Notes under the pieces: model-generated | What the model was told of the DNA's origin: nothing | What the model saw: only the letters and a program-made list of their open reading frames with translations | Databases searched by the model: none | Position numbers and translations under genes: made by a program | Assembly: GCA_023376005.1 (NCBI GenBank) | Contig: CM042145.1 | Location: 14,176,993 to 14,240,992 of the forward strand | Direction of reading: 5' to 3' | Length of the DNA stretch: 64,000 nucleotides | Source of the DNA: Doryteuthis pealeii | Lineage: Eukaryota; Mollusca; Cephalopoda; Myopsida; Loliginidae | Shown: positions 1-14,105 of the stretch, one piece after another | Layout: every line of letters begins with the position of its first letter | Numbering within the stretch: position 1 is the stretch's first letter

Positions 1-383
1 ATATTTATAACTCTTTGCCTTATTATCTTAATACATAGATGTTAATTAAGTCTGGTATATGGCTAAAAAGTTAATGATAATTATAATCTTGACTCCTAAA
101 TAATTCAAAGGCATGAAGATGAGAAAAAAGTGTACAATGCAAATTTCTTTACTCTGATAATACTAAAAGTTGGCATTCTGGATGATATCGATACATCATT
201 CTAGGTCTGCATTGACTCTCAATCACTTGACCATTAGATCAAGTGATGTTTGTAGAAAAATATTTCCCAATCGCAGGAGTACCGCTGTTCATTAAAAAAC
301 ATATTTTTACATGGATTTTTTTATTTCAAATCAAATCATTCTAGTGCTCGTAAGCAGGCACTTGTGGGGTAACATAAAAAAGT

Positions 384-491
384 TGGTTATTTCCTATAAC
401 TCCAACATAAACATAAAGGGGAACCACCTTGACTGATAGATTATTTATTTATTTCCCATTAAACTAACCCTAACCCTAACCTAACCCTAAA
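384..491 (+). mobile_element. Half copy of hAT-like MITE family A with telomere-like tract
   Basis: The arm ggttatttcctataactcc and following bases match the left arm of the complete element at 13726-13920. It ends in a run of CCCTAA-like repeats at 463-491. The right arm is missing. Confidence 0.7.
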
Positions 492-787
492 TTTAACATA
501 TAATCATCTTTTTTCTCTGGTATAAGAATGAAAAAAGCCAGATGATCAAAAGCAGATGAATTCTTACTTAATTTTACCTTCAGTTATTCAAGAAGAATAT
601 AAACAATAAAATGTAGAGAGGCCAATAATTTTTTTCCTATCTTATAAGATAATACCAATCTGCAAAATTTTAATATGTCATAATTTTTATGGCCTGGAAT
701 TTAAACTATAATCAGATTGCAAGTGGTGTTCAAAAAAAGTAATCAAGATTTTTTGTACTTTTTTGTTTTATTGTACAAAAAATTCTA

Positions 788-1738
788 ATACTTTTTTGAC
801 ACACCTTGTGTTTCTGAAAAAGAAATAAGTTCCATTCATTGTTATTTCTATCTTGGTAAATACAGCTTTTAAACGCTTGGTACTTTTGACACACCTTGTG
901 TCTGAAAAATGAAATTAACGTTCCATTTCATTTGTTCATTTCATCTTGGTTAAAGTACAGCTTTAAACTTTGCGTACTTTTTTGACACACCTTGTATTCT
1001 GGAAAAGAAAATTAACGTTCATTCATTGTTCCATTTCTATCTGGTAATATACATTCTGGTAAACTTGGTACTTTTTGACACACCTTGTGTTCTGAAAAAG
1101 AAAATTAACGTTCCATTCATTGTTCATTCTATCTGGAAATACACTTTAAACTTTTGGTACTTTTTTGACACACCTTTGTGTTCTGAAAAGAATTAACGTT
1201 CCATTCATTGTTCATTTCTATCTTGGTAAATTACATGCTTTAACTGGTACTTTTTTGAACACCTTTGTTCTGAAAAGAAATGTAACGTTCCATCAGTGTT
1301 CATTCTATCTGGTAAATTACAGTTTAAACTTCGGTACTTTTTGACAACTCTTGTGTTCTTGAAAAAGAAGATTAACGTTCCATTCATTGTCAATTTCTAT
1401 CTTTGCTTAAATTACAGCTTTTAAACTTTGGCTACTTTTTGACCACAACCTGTGTTCTGAAAATGGAATATTAAATTCCATTTCATTGTTCATTTCTATC
1501 TTGGTAAATACAGCTTTTAAACCGTGGTTACTTTTTGATCACACCTTGTTGTTCGGAAAAAAGAAATTAACTGTTCCACTTCATTGTTTCCATTCTATCT
1601 TGGTAAATACAGCTTTAAACTTGGTACTTTTTGACACACCTTGTATTCTGAAAAAAATTTAACATTCCATTCATTGTTCATTTCTATATTGGTAAATACA
1701 GCTTAATCTTGATATTTTTTTGATACACCTTATTATAA
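788..1738 (+). repeat. ~93-bp satellite, about 10-11 copies
   Basis: Each unit contains tttttgacacaccttgtgtt, a GAAAAAGAAA stretch, attaacgttccattcattg, and ttggtaaatacagc. Copies start near 788, 882, 976, 1069, 1159, 1249, 1334, 1431, 1529, 1624 and 1716. They differ mostly by one-base gains and losses rather than substitutions. It lies in the intron after the last B3GNTL1 exon found. Decayed flanking copies continue to about 725 upstream. Confidence 0.9.
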
Positions 1739-1739
1739 C

Positions 1740-1965
1740 AATAATTTCACATAGAATTAATCCTATTTTTAACTAAGCTTAACAAACCGATTAAAAAAAT
1801 GATATAATCCCATAATTATAACAATATTTTAAATAGAATTAATCCTATTTTTTTAGCTAAGCTTACTAATAGAATATCAAAAAATAAAACTATTAATTAT
1901 ATTAATTATAACAATAATTTCAAATAGAATTAATCCTATTTTTTTAGCTAAGGTCACCTAACAGA
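1740..1965 (+). repeat. Short A/T-rich repeat, three copies
   Basis: A ~90-bp unit with aatttcaaatagaattaatc and ctatttttttagctaagct recurs at about 1740, 1815 and 1905, directly abutting the satellite. Confidence 0.6.
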
Positions 1966-1987
1966 TTTTAAAAATGTAAATTTATAC

Positions 1988-2081
1988 CTTTTCCTTTTTC
2001 TGAGAAGCCTCCAACTTTGTCAAATTGTTTTCGGGAACAAACCACGTTGGCATTGCAATGGTTGGTCCATGGGACGTAGAT
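1988..2081 (-). CDS. B3GNTL1: B3GNTL1 exon 6, with two cancelling small deletions
   Basis: 94 bp where 97 are expected. Acceptor atttatag, donor GTATAA, leaves one base. The entry frame reads IY, then garbage; the +2 frame reads TSHGPTIAMPTWF, the conserved block; then the entry frame returns with CSRKQFDKVGGFSEKGKG. This needs a 2-base loss next to position 2076 and a 1-base loss in the short A run at 2039-2041 (plus strand). Net loss is one codon, so the exon stays open and a gene caller would accept a wrong stretch of about eleven residues. Either consensus error or a real lesion. Confidence 0.88.
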
Positions 2082-5000
2082 CTATAAATGAAAAGAAAAA
2101 ATCTTAAATATAAATTTATCTTAATTTTCTAAGATGAGGAATTATCATAACTAGAAGTCATCAACAAGGCATACTGATAGCACAGATTCTTAGTCTTGTC
2201 ATTCATTCTTATCAGCACCAGAAATACCTCTGAAAATGATTAAAACAGAAGATACTAGATATTCTAAAATTCCCTCTCCATCAGACTGGGTAAGTCCTCT
2301 GGATGGCATTTGTTGTACAAGAGTTGAAGCACAGTTGATCATAGTACAGTAATCAGATGGTATGCTATTTAAACCACAATTGTGAATTAACAAAGATTTA
2401 GAAACTGGAAATATATGAACACAACTTGGAATTTCAAATAACACTGTATTACTACATTTATACATACAAGAAAATACACATGTAATAACTATTGTTGCGA
2501 AACGATAGTATTGTCTGTGGGAAAGGCAATAATATAAAATAATGAATACAATTCCACTTAACTGAGTCCTTGGAAGTTTATGTAAGTTATCATATTTACG
2601 ATGACCCTTTTCTATCTCTGTGAATTATTGAGAGTGACAATTTTATGTATAACTCCATGAGATGCTGGTTCAAAGAGAGCAGATTTCTTATCTTCAATTC
2701 TGGTGAAATTCGGGCCTGATTGGTTAGTTTGAAAAAGGCATGTCAACCAAGGGAGACAACCCACCTATCTAAATGTTTTTTATAATGGTTCAAGAAATTT
2801 TGCTTGGGTTGCAAGAACGTCAATGATCAACCATGTCAGGTAGGCCTAAAACTGGACCACCAAGGCCATGCTCCAAGCTAGAAGCAATCCAGCAAGTAGC
2901 ACTTGAAGAGTATCAGGCAAGCTTAGTAGTTATCACAGTCCAGTGTGGGTTTGTCATCTTCACAAACTTGGTAAAATTGTGCCTTATGTTATCAAAATAT
3001 TGCAAAACTTTTGACAACTCACTAAGTTTACATTCCAACATTATATTTTATATCCATTTTTAGGACCATATGACCTTTATGCACCCCTTTTTGATCTCGA
3101 TTAAGAAAGGACATGTTTTTCATTTACACCATCAATATCCGGTTGTTTTTAACAGACGATTTTTAGATTTTTTTTAAATTATAAAACCTAACCCTTAACC
3201 CTAACCCCTAACGCACAACCGGATATTGACGTGTAAATGAAAAAACATGTTCTTTCTTAATCGAGATCAAAAAGGGGTGCCTAAAGGTAATATGGTCCCA
3301 TTTTTTAAATGATTATACCAAAGAATTTAATACCAAAGAATTAATAAAAGTAAGTTTATCACCCCTTTCCAGTCTCTATTCAGATCAAGATCTAATTTCT
3401 CAGATAAAATTACATTCAAACTTTATACATGAAAGATTGAAAAAACAGCAATCTGGTTTATTTTTTTACCTTCATAACTTTTAATCGAACAAAATTTATA
3501 TTCCTTAAAAAGTAACTATCATTCTACGGTATGAAAACATCATTTAAAAGTTTTAAACCAAATAACAGCTACTGACCTGAATCATGATCAGTATGTTGTC
3601 TTTGGTATTTGTTTCTGACAACAGCAATAAACTGTTTTGCAATATTAAACATTTGAGCTCTAATATCATTTTTTTTTTAGCTTTCTTTCTTATATTAAGT
3701 TGTTTGGAAAATATGGCCTTTATCACTCTGTAAGCAATTTAGCTTGCTGAACAAAAGGTTTGTTCTACCTCTGCAGGCAACTCTGATTACTGTATGATGT
3801 GTTTAAATTTTGTTGTTGAATTGTCTTATTCTGGTATGCAATAGCAAAAATGACTTTGACTGAAATCTAGCTTTCAAAGTTGCTGGGTACACCAAATCTT
3901 GGCACCCTTTAAATGAAAAAAAAAATAATGCAGTGGAAGGGAAGTATTACTTGTGAAAATAAGCAGGTTTAAGTTTAACTCCATTATAATAGTAAAAAAA
4001 TGTGTAATAATAAAAACAGTTCATTAATTTAAATATGAAATGTGTCCTATAAAATAAATTGATTATAGTTAATATTACATAATGAATAGGTGGCCTATAA
4101 TTTTGTAAAGCAAGTGCAGAATTTAAGATATTTGATTCAAAAGTTAACTGGTAATTAATTAGAAGAAGAATCATGGAAATAACCAGTAATATGATAGACA
4201 GATAGTAATCTTTAGCTGACCTATTACTTCTTCAATTGGTTGATTTGGTTGTATGACCACCCAATTGTGAGAATGGGTTAGTTAGAGAGTCAGATTGGTT
4301 TGAGTTGCCATAGTGGATGGATGCATGTAATGGCTATTTCTCCATCCATCTGGTTGAAATGGCTTTTGAAAGAATAAAGACATTGAATATTAAACCAAGT
4401 CATTGTGTTCATTTATAAAAACTGAAGTGGATATGGAGACCAAGAAACACTCAAATCAAGACCATAAGACCAGAGAATCTGGATAGCATAGAAAATAACA
4501 GCTTAGAAGTTACAAAAAGTATGAGAAGATAGATAGTTTTGTTTATAGTAGTGAAGGCTTGTGTTGAACCATCCACACTTTTCAGCACAGTCGATAAGAA
4601 AGAATTGGTGCACAAGAAATGCCACAAACCCAATCAATGACTGACCTCAGGATTTTCAAATTCAGAATTTTCCTTCTCCTAGACTGGTTACCTATCCAGG
4701 GTTAAAGAGCCCAGTACTATTTTACCCATAGCTGGATGGAGAATATATGGATTCATACCTTCCCCAACGGTATTAGCACTATGTGAAATGCAAACAGCCT
4801 TGTCTAGGATTTGAACTTGGGTCGATGAGTCCATTTCCCATGACTCTAACCATTATGCCACGTGCCTCCAATAATATTCAACCAACTATCTCTCTTCTAC
4901 AATAGAATAGAGCTTGTTGAAATCTTTCTTTTGCACATAATATATTTTTCTCTCTCAACTCATCAAAGCTATATCTATCTCCCAATAACATATTAGCATT

Positions 5001-7085
5001 GTGTTAAAAAAAACCCTCCTGAATGGTGTTGTGGACTGTAAATAAGGTGAATATAAATCTTGTTTACCTGATTTATAAGCTGTTCTTCTGTGCGAGTATT
5101 CGCCCACTGTGTGTAACGCTGTGTAGAACCTGGGGGTTCTCGATGAAAGCCACTTCCAATTAACTGAAAATTAAATTGATAACTTAAAGTGGTGGATGAG
5201 TCATGTACGGAGAACTGCTAGAAGATTGTGGCAAGACAATAAAGTTTACAGTTGGGAGAAAGAAATTAAACGAATACATTTCACAACTTATAGGTTGGTC
5301 AGTTTTACAGCATGTTTATAAAAATATATGAGGTAGGGTTATCGTCCTTGTTCTACAAGCCTTGCTATCAACCAATCAATCACAGGCCGGCATTATTTAG
5401 TGGCAAAACCAAAGAGACAAATTCTTCTTTTTTCTGATCGAACCTCCCCAAAGACAGACATGCAGCAAGGCGTCTCTTATATTCATCCGAGGGACCAGAT
5501 AGCTGTAGCGAGGGACTCTGATAATTCACCCTACCTCAGGAACTCAGTTAAGTGGACTGTGTTATTTATATAATCATTCCTGCAGACAAAACCTTAGTTT
5601 GCAATATATTTTTGTTCTTTATGTATGATAATACAAGTCGTTATTGAATTCTACGTTGTGTTTGTGTTTTTCTCCTTTTTTAACTCGTGTCTGCCAGCAC
5701 TCGTGGCCTGAATCAACCACACGTTAACCCTTGTTGGTTTATTTTATGCTGAAGTCAGTTTAATGATTTTAGTCTCAAATTTATATATGAAACAATAATA
5801 TATCTTCACAATCATTCCAAACAGGCAAACACTTCCTTATCTCAAGCAGATCTATTTGATTCATAAATGTCACTCTAAGAGGTACTAACACTCTGGTATG
5901 TCTACTGTTGGTTTGAATAACAGCAGCTAACTAAGTACAACTTAAGCAGTGTCCAAGACAGTTGGTATATATAGAAATCAAGAATGACCCATTCAGGAAT
6001 TTGGGTGATTTGGGTCATTCCATTCCTTGAGTTCTGATTGGCTGCTTGACTGCTTGATTTGAATGACATTGTGGAGTCTTTATATATATCCTGTCATTCT
6101 GCAGTAGACTTTGTGACATTCGGGTTTGTATTTCAGTTACAACTGTTTGTTGCCTTGTCTTCCCAGTTCGACGGTAATTGGAACTTTAATTATTCTTCAA
6201 GAATAATGGCAATATACTCTCAAGAACTGGAACCTCACTACTAGATACAGTTTAGTATCATACTCAAGATGCCACCCCTTTTTTGTGTGTGGGGGGAAGC
6301 TTACCTCTCTACAGGGGATACAGTCAGTCTATTATAAGTCCCACTGACAGGGTGGTATAGAATGAAGGGTGATGAAAAAAATGTTTTGGTTGGTGTTAGA
6401 GTGCGAGCATCCATAGACTAAAAGAAACAAGAAGACTTTTTTAAATGAGAGAGATATCCTTTATTCCATGTCCTTTGAAAGGAAAATTTAATCTTCAATA
6501 CAACAGAACAAAATAGAGATCCTTTTCCTTATATGACACTGATAACAAAAAATTAAAAAAACAATCACTTTAAATTTCAGGGTATCTTTTTTTAATAACC
6601 TTTCTTTTTTTTCTTTTTTTTTTAGACAAGGTTATTTAGCTACTGATGAAAAGAAACATGACAATATCCCTCTTCAAAAAATCACAGTCCGTTTTTCCTT
6701 TCAACCTTTCAAAAAAAAACCAAACATCGTTTGCCCGATTGCAAACCACTTCCACTTCGATCATTGGTTACAATCCGGCCAATCAATGAATTGTTACAAG
6801 ATCCACTTTTGAAATGTTTAACAACTAAAGGGATGCAACTCTTTTAATATTCTTGTTCTGTGATTTCCGACCGTTTCATCTTACAACACCCTCTGATTAA
6901 AAATGAGACCATCCAAATCTTACAAGATGAAATGCAAAAAATGTAAATCCTGATTAGCTGGTGTCGCTTAATCGCTGAATTCTTATTTCTTATGAGTGTT
7001 GTCACTTCAACTAAATAATGGTCCATTCTGTTTTAATTACAAAGAAAGGGAAGAAATAGGACATATTACACAGAAAAGATATAAG

Positions 7086-7117
<32 letters not shown>

Positions 7118-10100
7118 CAGAGGAAAGATAGAGAGAGAGAGAAAGAGGAAGGGAGAGGGTAACCTGTTACAATCGAACATAATGAAAAGAAGAAAAGAAG
7201 AAAAAAAGTATGAGAGAGGGTTAGATCAAGATTATTATACTCTTTACATATTGAACTATTATCAATAGCTCTTAAGTAAACACATAGAATGTTGTAATAA
7301 TTAAATTATCATACTGTGGTATATCCACAGGTCCTGCTAGTTATACAAATTTTTATATTCATATTTCATTCAGAACACCAAATGTAAACTCACTGCTTCT
7401 GGGTTCTCCTGGGCCGCATTGTACTGGGCTTGAATTCGTTCTTTCTCCATAACATCATCCTAAAAAAAAAAGCTGCAGATTTACATTTTAATCAAGATTC
7501 ATTGAAAAAATAAGACAGTATTTTCCAATTGTGACAAAGAAGAAAATGTATTTATTGAGATCAGTCAGTATACTGTTGGTTTGAACAACAGCAACTGGCT
7601 AAGCACAACTGCCAATGCCCCAAAATAGCTGGTATTTATGGAAGTCAAGAATAGTCCATTCATGTATTTGGGTGATTCCATTCCTCGAGCCCTGATTGGC
7701 TGCTTGGTTTCTATGATGTTATGAGGCTTCATAAATACCCTGTCATTTTGCAGTAGTATTGCGACAAGATTAGATTCGTATTCAGTTACTACTACTTGTT
7801 GCCTTGTCTTACCAATTCGATGGTAATTGGAACTTAGTGTGATTATTCTACAGTCTTAACACGAAAAAGAATTCATGTTTTCTGTCCTGTATATAAAGAA
7901 AAAAAAAATTCCACCAAGAATTAAGAAAGTGAGAAATGTGAGATATTCAACTGATGCTCCAATTTATTAGTGGGATGGTATTTTTTGGAAAATCAGGAAA
8001 AATGGAAAATATCTATCACATGAAAAGATAAGAATAATTCAACATTCAATTTAAAAGGGCAGAATGACTGCATATATTGTCAATATCAAAGATGATGACA
8101 ACAGTCCAAAAAATCTAAATAATACAAATTATCAAGCCTCATATAAAAAAAAATTCAGGCAAATAAAACAATCTTTCAAAAAAATTCAGGCAAATAAAAC
8201 AATCTTTCTTTATTCTGAAAAGAAAAAGAAAAGATATTTGGGGAAGTGTAAAGGCAGAAGGAGTCATGCCAAACTTAGTTTGTTTAACCTATGTGTCTCT
8301 TCATGAGTTCATTGCTAATATTTCTCTATATATTCAGCAGGATATTTGTGGCAGTATCTTTTTGTTACATAATTTATGAGCAGTCATAAATTATGAACAT
8401 ACCTGTAGTTAGAATTTTGAATTAGGGTCCGTTAGGTTTAAAATGATGGGGTCCATGGAAAGTTACCGACAGTTGTGATGGTTAGTAACCTTGACCCCTT
8501 GAAGGCGCACAATTGGGCACCATGAAAATAAGTTCTAGTTTAGTTAGTCAGATGCGAGCCGGCACCCTAGGAGAGAGGATGTCTCTTAAGGTTTCCAACA
8601 CACCTGCAGCAGAATCATGGGCTAGGGAAATAAAGCTTTATTATTAAGAAACAACCAAGTCCTGTTGTATTAATTAAATATTAAAGACAATGACCAGCCC
8701 TGTAAGAAGAATTAACAAAGAAAATCAACCCCTAGCAGAAGCCGACTAGACGGAAGAAAATGGTCGGCCGAGGTAAGAATCAGCAACAACTAGAAGTGTA
8801 ACAAGTAAGAAAGACCCTCTATCATCTTCTGTCTGTCTGTCTGTCTCTCTCTCTCTCCTATTATATATCCGATGTTTTATAAGGGCTATATAACATTTGG
8901 TAATCTGAACATTAGCTACATAAATGAGAGTAACCTCTCCTGGTTTGTTTCACTTTGAGGAAGCCATTTGTTTTGGTCGACCATTTTCAATACAACTGCA
9001 TGTTTTAACATGAAAATATCATAAAATGTGTTCTTAATTGTGCTTGCGCATTATTTGAAATGAATTTAATTGTTATTAAGAATATATTTTATGAAATTTT
9101 TATGTTAAAACATGCAGTTGTGTTGATTTGAACAAATTTATATTTTCAGTATAGATTTACGGTGAAATAAAAATGTCCAACCAAAACAAATGGCTTCCTC
9201 AAAGTGAAACAAACCAAGAGAGGTTACTCTCATTTATGTAGCTAATGTTCAGATTACCCTCCTAACTCTGTTGTTTGAATCAGTACTCCTTTTGTAAATA
9301 TATAAATCTACCTGCTAGCGGAATCACATCAACAAAATGTCCCCACTCATAACACTTCCAGCTACTTTACAGACCCGAGATACCAATTTCAGACACTTTT
9401 AAGTCCCTGGATTTTCAACTTAAGGATATGCACCCCCCTTCATTGATATTTTATTACATCAATTGAAATAAAACAAAAAATTTCAACCTTCTTTTCGGAC
9501 TCGGGAACTTTCTCGTTGTAATTGGAAACCTTCTTGTCGTATTCGGGAGCCATCACTGAACCTTGAACTGATTATGACAAGAAAGTTCCCGAGTCCGAAA
9601 AGAAGGTTCCCGAGCCCAACAAGAAAAAAAAAAAATTTCAAGACTCACTGCATCTAAAAAGCACAAGAATTGTCCAGAACTGTTTTCTACGGCTCGGTTT
9701 CTGGCATATCCAACTGAAAAAGACAAAAATGTATAGATCTATAATATAAAAATGTATAACAATCAGAATGTTATAAGATATTTATATTTTAAGTCCCATG
9801 AGAGATGTAGTAGCAGACAACATTTTGGTGCCTAATAGGAAAATCATGGAGAAAATGACTCAGTGTAGATAATCTGACAGGCTAATTATAGCCCTTTTCT
9901 TATAATATGCATTGTTTTTCTATCCAGAATAAAGGTAGAAGATAATATAATGAAATTTATTGTGTACAGTGCTCAGGTGCACCACAACTCATCAAAGTCT
10001 CATGTCAAGTACACAGAATAATGTATTAGTGTCAGGAAAATAAATAGCGTACAGTAATAATATACATGTATGTGTGCGCGTGCGTGCATATGTGTGTGGA

Positions 10101-13100
10101 GGGGTGTATCAGGTATAGTGTTGGTGGATTACAGGAAGCATGGAGGCTTTGAAAGATGCAGTGTTTCAGAAGCCTACAACAGATGCAGGCAGTTTATTCC
10201 ATGCCTCGGAAACTCTGAGCGTGAAAAAAGATACCATTAATCTTTCTTATACTTTGTAGTCAGTGTCTCAATTGAAACTTATAAACTCCTACTTTTAGGA
10301 AAAGGCTAAGGGAGATAACCCTGACAGAAATCACGGCTTGGACTCCTTTACGCAGTTGAGTGTGCAAAACACTATCTGGAAACTCCTGCAGCCAAATTGA
10401 CGCTGAATGTATTGTTTCATCATTCTTGCTTTAGCAAAACTTGGTTCAATAAATAATTACTTGGTGTTATTGATCCCTAATATTATTGTTTTATTCTCCA
10501 ACATATTAAAATCAATCCACTGAATGATTCTAGATAGAAACAAATTAAAATATGATTAAATTATGTGTAATCTTTTATATGCGTTCTTATTTAATTTCGT
10601 TAGTCTTTCTAATTTAATATATTTCATTGTATTAAAACGTAAATGCTTACGCCCGGAGAGCGAATATTCTTGCTAATACCAATAAAGGTGAACACAACAC
10701 CCCGAACAATCTCTATAATACAACTCCTTCACAATAATAAACGTTTCTGTGATTTCTAAACATTTTAGAGACATTAACTTTGGATTACCCTCGTATTTTG
10801 TGCATTTACCACCTAATCCATGTTGAAACAATAGACAATAATATACAATATCTCCAATAAATAAATACACTCCTAATAACATTTTTATCAAAAGATAAAT
10901 TTCTTCTTATCCAAAGATACCAGGATTTTGTTACTTCTAGTACAACATTATTCAATCAAAACATATATTAGGCATTTCAATGCTTCTGATTTTGCTTATA
11001 AATATAATCAAAATCAGAAGAATTGAAACTCTGTAACCAAAAATATGAACATGTAGCTGTATAACAATTAATACATCTTTCAAAAATTTTTTTTTTTTCA
11101 TCATATAATGTGTGATTGCACATGCGATACCCTGCCCTCATCAGCTGCCAACTAGGAGTGATAACACAGTTTCAATAGCTCAATATATATTCATATATAT
11201 CTATACAATTTTATCTTTGCTTAGAGAGTTTCAATACTGTAGGGTTAGGTAATAAATAGTACCTAGTAATAGCTGTTTTGATTGTATAATGTTCCACTAA
11301 AAATAATAAAATTCTGATATCTTTGGCTGAGAAGAAAATGAACTTTTTATTTAAAAAAAAAAACATGAGGAGTGTACTTATTTGTGGGTGATACTTTTGA
11401 TTTGGTTTGTTTTACGGCATATCAACCTCAGTGGGTCATTCAATGCCGATAAAGTTTTGAAATAAATCAATTCTTAATGGATAATACAATTTTTTATAAA
11501 TACATTTTTCTATTTAACCCATAGATGGGACCCTAACAGGTACTACCATTCCGGGTCAGAGTGGACCAGGGAGCAATGGTGATGAATGGGGTGCTCCACA
11601 TTCCCCAAACCTCCAAAACTGGAACCTCACCATCAGATAGAGTTTAACGTCATTCCCAGGACATGTAGACCCGCAGCCACCGCCTTCTAGCACCCATATG
11701 ATAAAAAGGGGTTGGGGCTTGCCATAAGGGCAATAGGGTTGGGAAAATCATATAGGTGCTAGGGCTTGACGTGACCAGCCGATTGACCGCCCGTCTAGCC
11801 CAAGATAGGGCCAAAATGGAGTATTGCATGTCATGAACTGCTCATCCACCTGGGCTCTATCCTTAAGCATCACGGGTCGCCACCCACGGTCAACAGGTGG
11901 CCCCATTGGTGGAGTCTTACCCCTCTGCAGAGGTGCAGTCGATGCATTCTAACGCCCCACCGACAGGGCGGGTGGGTGATACTGTATAACTGAGTAATGT
12001 TTGACTCACTTTTTTTTGTCAAACAAATCATGAGTCTGTCATATAATTCATATTATTTGGTGATTTATGACAAAATTAAAGTTGAAAATAAAAAAAAGAA
12101 TTCTGTCTCACTATTACTTATGTAATGCAATAATCCAATTCTATCATTGGTAACAGTTGGTGCAAGGGAGGATAATCATGTCCCCAATCATCAATTAGCA
12201 TTAGTATATCCAATAATACACTTACTTTTTTTTTTTGAAGAGAAGGAAGAGCTCTCAAAGTAGTTTTAACTAATGAGAAAACAGCCTGTTTGATTTGAAT
12301 TCAGAGTTTTTCCTTCTCCTAGACTAGTTGTCATGCTATGTTCAAAGAGCCCAATCTGCCCTACTATTTACCCATGGCTGGAGGGAGAATAGATGGATTT
12401 GTACCTTTCTGAAGGGTATTAGCCCTATGTGAAATGCAAACAGCCACATCCAGGATAAACTTTTTTCTTTTACATCGCTGAATAATTTACTAGCATAAAA
12501 AATTCAGTATTAATTGTAAGGCTGTTAACATCTTGCAACACTCTCTGGTTAAAAATGAGACTGTCCAAATTATGCAAGATGAAATGCAAAAATGTAAATA
12601 CTGATTATCTTGTGTTATTTATCAGCCGAATTCTTATTTCTTATGAGTGTCATCACCTCAGCTAAATAATGGACCATTCGGTTTTTATTATAAACAAAGA
12701 AAGGTAAGAAAAAGGACATGCTACACAGAAAAATATAATAAGAAAGAAATAGAATAGGGGAAAGATAGAGAGAGGGGGTGAGCATGCGGAAGTGATAACA
12801 CCAATATGTTTCAATCGAACATAATGAAAAGAAAGAAAAAAAATGTGACAGAGAGTTAAATTAAGATTATTATACTTCTTAAATATTGAACAATTTAGCA
12901 ATAGCTCTTAAATAAACATATCAAACATTATAGTAATTAAATTATCATACTGTGTACTTTCAGGTCCTGCTAGTAATACATTATGCTGGAAAGTCTGTAC
13001 GGTGAAAAAAGTTATTGTTGCCATTCCTATAACTACATCTTCGTGTCAATAATTCTAACCAAAAATACTATCAATTTTTATCAATAAGTGTGAATCTGCA

Positions 13101-14048
13101 TTTTTGTTAATTAAAATCACAGATGAAAGTAATCAGATGTGAAGTGCATAAAATAGCCCAAAATTAGGCAGCAAAATCTTTTTTTTTTTCCTTCTGACTT
13201 ACCTCCCTTCGGTATTTCACTTTCTCCTTTAAGCAAACAAAATTTTATGTTCTTTTTTTTTAATCTATCCTTCCAATCTTCTAAGATGGCTAAGGAGTTG
13301 TCCTAAAAAGAAAGAAAAAAATGCATAGAAGTCAATTAAAATGTGGAATCCTTTAAAAAGTGTTGAGAAAAATTATTTTCAATCATCACTGTTTTAAAAT
13401 TTCCTAAGAGGACATATTTCTAATATTTTTAAAAATATTCTTAGTTAGTCTATTCTTAGTGGGCTGTTGCATTAAATTATGTGAATTCTGAACAAAAACC
13501 TTATCTATCTGAATTTTTGAGATGAGGCTTGATGTGTATTAATTTCATTTTTTGGACAGTTCTCATTTTTATGTTTCAGCCACTGTATGCTCCGGCGTTC
13601 TTCAGGTGTTCCCTGTCTATCCGAGCATGGCAATAACCCAATCTGGGAAATCATTTTGAATAGTTTGATTGTTAATTTAATCAAACAAAGCGTCAAAGAA
13701 CTTTTGAAGATCTCATTCAAATAATGGTTATTTCCTATAAGTCTAACGTAAACAAAGGGGAACGACTCTTGACTGATAAATTATTTATTTATTTATTGAT
13801 CTACTAGGAAAAAAGAAGATAGGGTTAGGGTTTAGGGTCAGTTTAATGGGAAAATTAATAAATAATTTATCAGTCAAGAGTGGTTCCCCTTTGTTTATGT
13901 TGGAGTTATAGGAAATAACCCAAATAATGATGTCATTGTTTTTGCACACCTTGTTTGATCAACTGTCAAACTATTCAAAATAATTCTGTCCTTGTGCCAA
14001 ACTAAGCTAAACTTAGTAAATGACCCTTTTTTATATGAAACATAATGT

Positions 14049-14105
<57 letters not shown>

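Noticed and set aside
463..491. CCCTAA run as a chromosome end
   Set aside because: It is only about 28 bases and is part of a MITE arm; similar short tracts lie in other MITEs in mid-window.
788..1738. Tandem array as a CRISPR
   Set aside because: Whole ~93-bp units repeat head to tail with no unique spacers, in a eukaryotic intron.
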